Part shown: piece after piece, positions 10,844 through 21,204 of the stretch
How positions within the stretch are numbered: position 1 is the stretch's first letter
Layout of the letters: the number at the start of each line of letters is the position of its first letter
Source: Hofstenia miamia
Lineage: Eukaryota; Xenacoelomorpha; Acoela
Direction of reading: 5' to 3'
Length of the DNA: 64,000 nucleotides
Assembly: GCA_004352715.1 (NCBI GenBank)
Contig: SCFE01000001.1
Location: 2,550,292 to 2,614,291, forward strand
Made by a program: the position numbers and the translations under genes
The notes under the pieces: model-generated
Database searches by the model: none
Told to the model about the DNA's origin: nothing
What the model saw: only the letters and a program-made list of their open reading frames with translations

Positions 10844-13800
10844 CTAAATAATATAAAATTTACTATTCGTATTCTCTTTCATTATAATATCGAATGAAAA
10901 AAGAGCTAAATCAGTGCATATTTATAAGTTTCAAACTTTATGAAAAAACACGTTATCACACTACATTTATTAAATCGAATTATTAAACCAATAAGTAAAT
11001 ATTCTCTACATATTTAGGAAATATATTGAATATACCTATTATATTTGCTATGAGCAATGATATATTTTTATCTCTCTCTTCACATTATTATGTATTGGTT
11101 ATTGGTATTTGTCAATTAAGAATCATAAATATTTCTATTCAAAATAACAGATAATTTTGAAGATTTCTACCTTCACATGTGCCCCTACTACAAAAGAGTC
11201 ATTTGTGTACGGTGTATTATTGTAGCAATATTTTCTTTTGACTAGGCTACAATTTTGGAAACAATTAAATTCACTCCATTCTTCCCAAGTATTCTCACCA
11301 GGACAACAACACGAAATTTTTTCTTCCAAATTGATATTCTTACATTCTAAAATTTCCAATATGACAATGCGAACAATGATAAATATAAAAAAGCACATTC
11401 ATATTGCGTACAAATTGACTTGTTTGCACAAAGATAATAAATATTTCAATTTAATAGGAAGTTCTTTTGTATTATTAGAATACAGTTTATAAAGAGACTA
11501 TGTCAAAACCAAGCTCCTATTTAATTTGACTGTCTTAAAGGAAATATAGATGATGAAACATGTGATGTCGTATTTGAGAGATGTAAATCACTCAAACAAA
11601 AATTGCTAGCAATTAAATGGCTACTTTCTCAAGTGAGTAGGTTCTTATTTTAAAAATGACATTTTATGCAGAATAAATATATAAATTCAAAGAGTGCTCA
11701 TTGAAAAATAATGGATTGAAATACATCGATTAGAAAATTTTAGCAAAGCATGAAGTAAGTAGCTAAATATTAAGTTGCAATTTATCACAGAACAAGCTAG
11801 TCCATAGCGGTCTAATGAACAACTTATTTAGTAACAGGATGATAAAAAGTTAATCTTACACTTACCTGATTCTTAGTAATTATCGGATTTTGGAGAAGTG
11901 CGAGTAAAATCAAGGGTGTCCAATTATTGCACCATTATTTAAATCAATCTGTTTATTGCCATTTATAATGGTAAGAACAGGTACTTCTGAGATTTTTTAG
12001 ACAGTTATTAAGAGTAAAAAATTTACTTCTCTACTGGCTTTAGAGAGGTCTTTCATAATTAGAATATTTTTTAAATTTACTGATTGATGAAATTTTCCAA
12101 TATTCTCAATAGGAACATCATCTTAACTTTATTTGCATGGATGTTATACTGCAAAGTGGACAATATCAGTCAAACTTCAATTATTAAATAACTAATCAGA
12201 ATAAGCATTTGAAACAATATGAATAACTTTCCCATTTCGGCACTATGTTTTTTGCAATTACTTATATTGAAATATAAAAATCTGACAGTTACCTGATGGT
12301 TATTCGCTATAAAATTAAAGGACAGAAAACTTATTGACTTTATAATCGACTGTGGAAGTTTTGCATATAATTTATTAAATATTCTAAAATCTACAATCTG
12401 AGATTTCTGTAGTAAAGTTTTATATTAATCAATACTCACTTGGATGACCACCGTGAATTGGGATGCAATCCCGTGTTCTTTTGTAGTATCCCAAATGCGG
12501 ACAACGGCAGCTAGTTTCCCAATCAGACCACTCAGACACTTCGAAATTTGTTTTACGTTTAGTATTGCAACTGTTCTTTAAGTAAGGCATTTTCTCTACC
12601 TTAACTACACAACGGATTCCATTATTTTTTGGCATTGTAATGTGACGCCATAATGATTCATTGACAATGAGTTCTGGAGAAACATAAAGATCCGTGCTTA
12701 GTAAGAGACACTAAATGTTTATATTATAACTACATGTGGTTGTCGAGAGTTTTAGACTGATGCAGCACAGAATCAACAATGGGTTAATAAGTGCTGATTA
12801 GTAAAATTTTCATCCTTTGTGAAATAATATGAAAAAACCAATGATTGCTTTGACTAGCATTTGGTTGATCTATGTTAGTTAGGGTTGGGTTCGACTATTC
12901 GAGCATTCGAATGTATTCTAAAACAATACAAGGATAGCTTATTAAGCACTCTTTGTACCATAGTAGGGTTGAATATTCGAAAATTCGCTTATGCTTAAAT
13001 TTGAAAGAGCTTAGACACTTTTTAAACCCAATAACGGCTATTTTTAAGAATTTGAGGTAGAATACATGGTACTGGTAAAAAAGTAGTAAACTAGTACAAA
13101 ATGATTAGTTGGAAGTATTTATTTTTGTTCAGTAATAAGCTTAGAAAGTAAATTATGCATTTATAAACTTTTATGAAAAATAATTCATTGATAAATATAC
13201 TAAGTATTATAGCCTCAGCTATTAGTAATTAAGGGTAGAAATAAATAGTGATGTGTTGGTTCGGGTATCCGGTCTACCCGCTCGTAGCCGTAGGTATGGT
13301 AGATTACACATATTTTTTATCGGGTACGAATGGGTATAGGTAGGCTTTTCATTCCTCATCATGAGCATGATAAATTAGATTATTTTTCAAATCTATAAAT
13401 TTCAACTAAATTGTTGAAAAAAATTACAATATAATAAACAAATTTGTTGCGTTCAAAACTTTGTTGAAAATTTTTAATTTGCTTAATAGCATCAAGTAAA
13501 TTATTTTCGAGTAGAGGCCGGTACGAATGGGTTGGGGTGGGTAAGTAATATGTGTATGCAAGTATGTAAAGACCACAAAAGAACATTCATTAAAAACCAT
13601 ATTTGCTAACAAAATCCAACCACTAATGTAGTCGGATAGATGAATGAGAAGTATATCATCACATGCAAATCTAGGAAAAATAAGGTATTCGAACTTTTCC
13701 AATGTTCGAATAGTTTTCTTTGGTCGAATACCCACACCAGAGCTGCAACCGTACCTGGTTTTTGGAAGCACTGTCAGGCACTGCAAGGCGGATTTTACGC

Positions 13801-16786
13801 ACGGCACTGCACGGTTTTTCAACAATATTATTTGGCACGGTACGGCACGGTTTTTCAAAAAAATCTAATTCTAATAGCAAATCAGACGAATACAAGTGTA
13901 ATTTTTGTAATTTGTTTGACGAATTTACTGTAAATGTTGGAAAAAAATAACTTATTAAAAATACATATTTTAGGTCAGATTCCTAAAACATCCCGGTTTT
14001 ATATAAATATATTATGATCTGTTTCCATTAATGTAAAGTGTCTCAAAAATAAACACCAAAATATTCATATTTACTAGAAGTAAGCAATGAAAAACAAAAA
14101 ACTTTATTTTTGAAAAGTTTTGACATAAGGTTTACTTATTCAAATGTAATGTATGCTATTCTAACAGTACATGATGGACATTTAAATATAGGTAACTAAT
14201 ATATTAGAAAACGCTTATTGCATGAAAAAATAATGTAAAAATTAGAACTTAAACAATGAACTTAGAAATATTAAATTACACATAATAACTTTTTCTTTAT
14301 GTACTAACTATGCGTCACGACATTGCCACAAAAATAGTATCTGATTCATCTGTAAGGAATGATTTGCAATTTTTCAAAAAGTCAAACAGGAATAATATTG
14401 CATAACGGCGAGAATGAATATACGAACATTGTTGTTGAATTTTAAAAATTTGTCTCAAGACACGGCTAAGTAAAGCAAAATATTGGGCACGACACGGCAC
14501 GGCACGGATAAAAGCACGGCACGGTTGTAGTTCTGCCCCACACTAATACTAACGTTTTATAGCATTTGCTTAAACTTCTTAAACAAATATTTTCCGGTAT
14601 CTACTATTGTATAAATTGATAGGTCGAATATATCTATAATTATTCTTGCCCCTACCCCCCCCCGCTAGCGGCGCCTATGGTAGCACTGAATATATTTCTT
14701 GGGAATGCATGGAATATTTGGGCAAATAAAATGCAATTTGCCCCAAAATCTAACAAAAGCGAAATCAATTTTCGTACGCCATCGCGCGGCAGAAATATTT
14801 CGTAGCAAGAATGTATACTTTTAGGCCGTGCGAGTATTTGAAACTAAACACTAACAGATTTATGGTTGGGTCGAGTCACCTCGAGTTTTACAAATTTGAT
14901 TTTGAATTGTGCATTATACTGTGTATGTTTGCTTAAAAATAATAATATAATTTTCTAGTTGAAAAACCCTTCTAAAAAATTTCTCTCAAAGTCATTGATT
15001 TTGAGCCATATTGTTTATTGAATAATCATTTCTAACGTCAAGATGTTCTATTTGATTGATATTACGTTTGGAGCCGCTGCCTACTGATTGGATTGCTTTG
15101 AATGTTTTAACATAAAGAATTTCATTTTCAAGTCTTTCACAAAGTTATATTCAAATTTCTTTAGCAAAGGTCGCGATTTCAAGTTGGTATACAAAATTTA
15201 CACTTTATTTAAGTGATATTGAATAGGTCTCCCCTTCTCCAATATAATAAAATCAGCATTGATTGTTTATACACAATAATTATCAATTACACATTTTTTG
15301 CCAATTACAAATGTAACTGCTAAAAATGAATTTTTTCGTAATTGGAAAACAGTTTATTATTTAATGGTGAAGATTTGCTATTACGATATTGATAGGCCTA
15401 TGTACGAGATCCAACTAGACTCGAATAAAGAATATCCCGATTCGCAGAGCTCAAATATATTATATTCCCCGCTAAGCCCATTTTAAGAAATTCCTGTAAA
15501 TTTATGAAAAATACATGAATACTTCTGCAGATAAGTCCAATGTAATATGTTTAGAAAATATCAAAGCGAAAATCACATTTTAAAAATTAAATTTCATTCG
15601 GAAAAGTAAAATTTTTAATTAACGGGACACACAATCTGAGTGCAGCAGACCAACACTAAGATTATGAAGCCAACAAGCTTCAAAAAATTGATTCTCTCAA
15701 TAATAATCTCTTCACAAATGTAGTGCTTACACTAAATTAATATGAATTTGGAAAATCAAGTTTCACACATATGCTCTGCTAATGAATTTTATGATTTTTT
15801 ATACAAAATATAATTCTAAGACTATTTCAATAATATGAGAAAGAAAAATACATTATCTTGTTATCTGGAACTTTTGTACTGATTGATAAATTTAATTACT
15901 AATACTGAATTATTGTTTTGCAAATTGGAGAAAATCCATTCACGTGGTTACCAATTTTATGGAAACAGCCTATTATATGTGTGTAGATTAAGAATATTTA
16001 AAAAAATGAGTTTTATCAAGGGCGTCTGAATTATTTACATAATTATGTAAATTTACATAAATTATGTAAGTAATTCAGACGAACTTGGTTTTATCATATG
16101 CAAGGGTAGACGAATGATTTCTATGCATAATGCAAACCCGTTGCATAATACATGTAAGCATCAAATGTGCAACTATTCAAATACAGAACCCACAGATGCA
16201 TATCGACTTTTACCATGGCGGCCATTGATGTTACAATTGAGCATCATTTTAAATCATTTGATATCAGTAGAGTTTGGCTAATTCTTCAGATTCTTCCAGA
16301 TTTGTCTGACTTCAAATAGAGTTGGACATGAATTATAATGATTAATATTATCGAAATCCATTATGCTAGATTTCACAATATTGTAATCTAAAGAAGGTTT
16401 TTTCAAAATAACTAGTTATCTTAAGATGTGCAAGGAAGTACTCTAATAAAGATTTGACATTATAGCTTTACCAAAAATTTAAGGTGTTCCATGTCCAACC
16501 CCGAATTGAACCTTAAATGTCCTATATCATCCATGAATTAAGACAAACATAAATCTGTGTATTGTAAAACAACTTACTTCTGTAAGTTCCCACAAAGACC
16601 TTTCCTTTGGTAAAACATTCACTGACATACATTTACCACGCTTACTACATGCTAATAGACATCGAGTCAATGAAACATGATAAAGCTTCGATACAGGATA
16701 AGTGTCAAGCATAACACCATGATGAGTTTCAGTAAAACTAAAAGATCTTTTCACTCGTCTCATCGTAACCCATTGTAAAAGAACAA
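10697..16786 (-). CDS. Secreted apple/PAN plus thrombospondin-1 protein, copy 1 (four exons found)
   Basis: Minus-strand gene with coding exons 16786-16578, 12710-12440, 11346-11171 and 10843-10697; phases agree at every junction and a stop closes the last exon. The product begins near RRVKRSFSF, a furin-type RVKR-S site. An apple/PAN region follows (cysteines in CLLACSKRGKCMSVN). Next is a TSP1-like module (SEWSDW, CRCPHLGYYKRTRDC) and then a second one (TWEEWSEFNC, NCSLVKRKYC, ending CQGRKCNGKPC). The role is inferred to be extracellular adhesion or ligand binding. No signal-peptide exon was found, and the acceptor used in copy 2 is mutated here (AC for AG); another AG 12 bp upstream keeps frame. 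It could be functional, 5'-incomplete or decaying. Paralogue: copy 2 at 36739-51834. Confidence 0.75.
11171..11346 (-). CDS. Copy 1 exon: triple cysteine and second TSP1-like module
   Basis: 176 bp, entered after TTTTAG and left at AAG-GTAGAA. It encodes a CCCPGE cysteine cluster, then TWEEWSEFNC and SLVKRKYCYN. The exon has exactly the same length and phases as 38322-38497 in copy 2. Confidence 0.8.
12440..12710 (-). CDS. Copy 1 exon: apple end and first TSP1-like module
   Basis: 271 bp, entered after ACATTTAG and left at CCAA-GTGAGT. It encodes LYVSPELIVNESLWRHITMP, shared with copy 2, then SEWSDWETSCRCPHLGYYKR, the tryptophan, cysteine and arginine pattern of a TSP1 repeat. It matches 41795-42065 in length and phase. 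Confidence 0.8.
12885..13735. repeat. Repeat with TTCGAA-rich ends in a copy 1 intron
   Basis: The left part (GTTGGGTTCGACTATTCGAG) and the right part (reverse complement GGGTATTCGACCAAAG) suggest short imperfect terminal inverted repeats. Inside are two related patches containing GGTACGAATGGG (13322-13335 and 13519-13531). It is likely a decayed non-autonomous DNA transposon, interrupted on the right by the hAT element at 13738. Confidence 0.35.
13738..14535. mobile_element. Non-autonomous hAT element with 8-bp target-site duplication
   Basis: Left end CAGAGCTGCAACCGT and right end, read inward, CAGAACTACAACCGTGCC form terminal inverted repeats of hAT type. They are flanked by ACCCACAC (13730-13737) and CCCCACAC (14536-14543), an 8-bp duplication with one mismatch. 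Subterminal GCACGG motifs are repeated at both ends (13797-13850 and 14485-14525). No transposase is present. It sits in the long intron of copy 1. Confidence 0.65.
14545..16577. other. Remainder of copy 1 intron
   Basis: No exon recognised. It includes a C-run and GCTAGCGGCGCC patch at 14650-14672 that looks like an element end, a short inverted repeat around 16030-16080 (ATTATGTAAATTTACATAAT with arms), and a 62-codon plus-strand frame at 15298-15486 without supporting signals. Confidence 0.5.
16578..16786 (-). CDS. Copy 1 exon: furin-like site and apple/PAN core
   Basis: 209 bp if entered at the AG at 16788-16787; the donor is GAA-GTAAGT. It encodes MRRVKRSFSFTETHHG and CLLACSKRGKCMSVNV. 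In copy 2 the acceptor is GTAG followed by ACTGGC; the aligned bases here read TTAC then AATGGG, so that acceptor is gone. The AG 12 bp upstream gives the same phase and adds four residues without a stop. Confidence 0.7.
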
Positions 16787-16789
16787 CTA

Positions 16790-17050
16790 AATTGACATTT
16801 GTAACTTACGGGAAGATTTTTAAATTATGAAGCAGTGTAAACTGTAAGTTTATAAGTCTACGTTTAGACTATGTGATTGTTCACATGAGATCTATCACAT
16901 GTGATGTTATCATATGCCTAATGGTATGGTTAAACTATGTGATTATAATTACAGTGCAATCTAACCCAGAATTGGAATCGGCAGGAAAATTTAAGGCCGG
17001 TTTTATCAGGCACATTTTATTTACATTGTATATTAAATCTATACAAGCAT

Positions 17051-17115
<65 letters not shown>

Positions 17116-19303
17116 TTATGTATATATGCATCTACAGTATATATAAGCTGTTTTAATTTAGAAAATTGCACATGGCAATACGAACAACTGATATAGCATA
17201 ATACAAATTTCAAATATTATAGCAAAATTTCTAGCAAGAGATGATTTTAATATTTTCTATGTATCAATTCTTTGCATAACTTTAATCATTTTGCACTTTT
17301 CAGTGAATTTTAATTGTTTGTTCAGTTAGTATATTTTGTATGATAGTACATAAATAAATATATTTAAGAAATGTTTCGCTAAAGCCAAACATAGTTATTC
17401 CTTTAGTAGAGTGTGTCAACAGACATTTGTGTCTTTCAAATCAATTTTGAAAGTCACTTCTAATATTTGCAAAATACAAGTGAGAGATGAAAGCCGGTCG
17501 GTACTGACCCCCGGCTCTTATCACCCTTAATTTCACTTCACCGTCCAAAACGGATCACTTTGAGATGCGGCATTGGGCATAGAGGTCTGAGAGTTTCTCA
17601 AATCTCACGCTGCGAAAGCACGTGAAGTTTACCACAATTATATTTACTAAAATATAATTGTAAATATAAAATTTTCAAGAAAGTTTACTTATGTACACTG
17701 TACTTTAGTAGATCACATTCAATTCATTAAAGTGGGTCAATTCGTCATTTTTGAATACAAGTGCATAATGTAATAGTGCCATTAAAAAATTTAATAACGA
17801 TTAAGTGCCATAAATTTTGTAAATAAGAATTCTACGGATCTAAATGAGTAAACAATAACACCAATTTTATTGTAGCTCTCCGTTTAACTTTTACTGTTAT
17901 GTATTGCAAATGAATTGTGAAAGTAATAATTTAGAACATATAGAAATGGTTAGTAAATATACCCATTGCCCACTGCATTTTTAAAGGCATAAACCAAAAA
18001 GATCCCACAATTCATTATTTATTATATTTTATTATATTTTCAGAGTAAACGTCACGTTTAATAAACTACGGGTGGGGAATTTTTACCTTGACGAGAATAT
18101 TTTGATTTAAGCTCTGCTTCAAGCCCGTTGCCACGAGGGGCCTAAGCTAAAGGCAATATTTGTCAATTGAATTGTAGTAACTTTGCTTTCAATAATGTCG
18201 TGAAATGCATTCTAAGGTCTATTTTGTCTATATTTTACTTGGTGACTACTAGATGACCTCAACCGCGTAAGCCCATGCATGCAACATAAAGTTAAAATGG
18301 GGTACAGTCTTGGTAAAATTTTAATTTTAAGGAAAGTCGAAATTCCTATCAACCCCTCTTTAATGGGGGTCGATCCCTCTTAGGTGATAATGCTAGCTAA
18401 GGGCCTGCTCTGATTATTAATTATGCTTAAAATTAATATTCCAAATCATCACCATCGATTCTTAGAAGTAATGACAGTGTGCAACTAATTACTAAAATCT
18501 ATCATGGAATAACTATTTTCATAGGATGACCAATATTCAAAGAAAACACTTTATTAAAATTTGCAATATTAAAAGCATTAGGTGATTTGTCTCAAATTTT
18601 TCATTTGTGTATTTAAATGAATAATGAGATATCTAGGGTTAATTAAATAACTTGAAAGCGTATGTGCTCAGCACTCGTTCTCTCAACTGTACAAATGCAT
18701 TATGTCATGCAAAACAATCGGACCGGACTGAATCAGCAATTTTGGTCATAGCCGGTTAAAAAGAGAATTGAACCTATAAATACGATGAAACCGGGTAAAG
18801 CCGTTAAACCCGGTTCGTTATAATGTGAGGACCCACATGAGAATAACTTGAGCACCGGAAAGAACATCACCGGCCAGGACAAGACCGGAACTGGAACGGT
18901 CATGGTCGTCAATGGAGGTACTTCTTCTATTTCTGAATCAAGTTGCTTTATTTGTATGAAGTCTCTCAATTTTCAAGTGTAAATCCTAGAGATTAAACTT
19001 TCATTATTATGAATAACTTCTGTTAAAAAAATTAGTAAGTTCCATAAAAAACTGCGGTAAAATTACCCCATCAAAAAGCAGAACAACTCAATTTATACCA
19101 AAGTTTATGAGAGATTTCAGAGAGTAAATTCTAATTCTAATTGCGATACTGTAGATTGCTGAAACTAAATTTTTTCAAGCCCTAGGTTTTCATAGCAATT
19201 CCTCACAAACTAAGCAAAATTTTTCTTGTTTATAAGATAAAACAAGAACTTTTTTAAAAATATTTGGACGGTAATTCTATCGACCTTTCATCGAATTTAA
19301 AAC
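16790..19303. other. Stretch upstream of copy 1 without recognised gene
   Basis: Contains two (TA)n runs at 17051-17115 and a GC-richer island at 17488-17625 (GAAAGCCGGTCGG ... CACGCTGCGAAAGCACG) that may be a SINE or LTR scrap. A 78-codon minus-strand frame at 18733-18969 has an unusual composition and no family match. A first exon for copy 1 was looked for here and not found. Confidence 0.45.
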
Positions 19304-20045
19304 CGGCGCTGCCCAGCTTGACTTGCCCGCCGGTAGCCAGTTTCAGCTTTGGTCTAACCATTAAATGGTGATTCGATTTTGTAATTACTCTTGATACCAA
19401 TCACATAGTCTAATCGAAGCCTTAAACGCATTTATTACGACAATCTTAAAAGCAGAGTGTTTATTAAACTAACTCTTAATTTCATAACTATAGTATTATA
19501 TCAGTAACAGTTTGACACAATAACAACAAAATAGTTTTTCAAGAACATACAGTACGTGTTAAATTCAACGTAGAATATAGAATTAAACAACTTAACTGAA
19601 AATGAATGCACTTCTGAGCATTTCCTTTGAACAATTGGGNCTGCTCGTGATACTGCAACTCTAATCAATTTTATCAGAGTTCTATTGAGTCGCTCCACCA
19701 ATCCATTTNCGGCGCTGCCCAGCTTGACTTGCCCGCCGGTAGCCAGTTTCAGCTTTGGTCTAACCATTAAATGGTGATTCGATTTTGTAATTACTCTTGA
19801 TACCAATCACATAGTCTAATCGAAGCCTTAAACGCATTTATTACGACAATCTTAAAAGCAGAGTGTTTATTAAACTAACTCTTAATTTCATAACTATAGT
19901 ATTATATCAGTAACAGTTTGACACAATAACAACAAAATAGTTTTTCAAGAACATACAGTACGTGTTAAATTCAACGTAGAATATAGAATTAAACAACTTA
20001 ACTGAAAATGAATGCACTTCTGAGCATTTCCTTTGAACAATTGGG
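19304..20045 (-). mobile_element. Copia-like LTR fragment: 336-bp direct repeats around an integrase scrap
   Basis: The segments 19304-19639 and 19710-20045 appear identical by eye (offset 406 bp). Between them, bounded by single Ns at 19640 and 19709, is a 68-bp piece that reads on the minus strand NGLVERLNRTLIKLIRVAVS. The NG-x-x-ER-x-NRT pattern is characteristic of the Copia/Ty1 integrase core C-terminus. The 336-bp units are probably LTR or internal sequence joined artificially at the Ns, so the true ends and target duplication cannot be read. Confidence 0.55.
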
Positions 20046-21200
20046 ACAACAGAATTATTGATTTTCTTTTATTTTTCAATGTTTTGTTTAAAAATATTAT
20101 TCATTTTTTCAATATAAATTTAACGTTCAAGATTTATTTGCACTTATTAAGTTGTTTTATTTAACATGTCCTTTTCAAGTGTGGTATTGCACAAAAAATA
20201 CATTTTGATATTTGGTATATAACGAAGCATTTACATCAAACATTACGGCTTGAAAATATACTAACTTCTATTTGAAATTGTAAATAAAATTATGTACATA
20301 TTGTTTTAATTACAAAACACTAGTTGATGTTGTTATTCATGAAAATGCAATTGGTTCTTCTTACCGAAGAATTTCGATCCGTCGTCCTCTGCCACATATT
20401 GAACAACCTCTGTATATCAACTGAGAACTGGCACATGAACGTTCAGCACTACAGTGACACGAGTTTTTAAGGACTCCCCAGAACTTGAATGTCAAAATAA
20501 TGGTTTGGAATTATATAGTCCATATATGAAATTTGTTGAGCATTTATGCTATAAATTGACACAAAAGTGAAGACCCACAGCTTCGATATTTGCAGGAATT
20601 AGAGGATTTGTCTCATTAGAGCTTGAAATTGAATACCTGAAATCAAAGGGCAAAGCATATTTGAATTAATGTGTCCAAGAACTGGTTTAAGAACGTGGTG
20701 ATAATGATAACATCATAGAGTAAATAATGACTATCAATTGTTGAATTTGAAAATAATAAAAATGAAAATGAATAAAAAATACTAAGTCAATAATATTGGC
20801 CAGAAAGAAATAAGTCCTTTTCAATAAATAAAATAATACAGACTCTATAAAGTTATAAAAATATGCAAAATCTTTAAATTTGTCATTGTTATAAATATTT
20901 TTACTGATAAAAAAATATATATATATATTAGGGGTGTTCAGATTTGGGTCATGTTCGAAAAGATAATATCCTGTGCTTCGCACCATAAAAACAACTCCTG
21001 TGAAAACAATTTTCAAAAATTTTGATGATTAGCTATCGCGCATGATCGTTAAACTTTTGTGCTCAAAATCAATAGGTGGAGTCTGTGTATGACGTCATTA
21101 ATTGCTAAAATGTAAATAATACAAAATGTAGAATAGTTAGTAACCTGGAATCACTTGTAACTCATGCAACTGGAATTGTGTATGACACTGATTAGCTTTG
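20046..21200. other. Stretch without recognised gene
   Basis: AT-rich. A 109-codon minus-strand frame (20687-21016) is low-complexity and not supported. Confidence 0.5.
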
Positions 21201-21204
21201 TTCG

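Noticed and set aside
11135-11398. Possible signal peptide (MCFFIFIIVRIVILEI) in front of the copy 1 CCC exon, and MIFIVFEILV in front of the copy 2 CCC exon
   Set aside because: Both lie upstream of the TTTTAG acceptor within the intron; splice phase fits the preceding exon in both copies, so the hydrophobic stretch is a translated polypyrimidine tract.
11238-11492. 84-codon plus-strand frame
   Set aside because: It is antisense to the copy 1 exon 11346-11171.
13790-13860. GCACGG repeats as a candidate CRISPR-like or satellite array
   Set aside because: Units are short, irregular and paired with the other end of a hAT element; they are subterminal transposon motifs.
17488-17625. GC-rich island resembling a structured RNA gene
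   Set aside because: No tRNA boxes or known RNA fold could be identified by eye; left as an unassigned patch.
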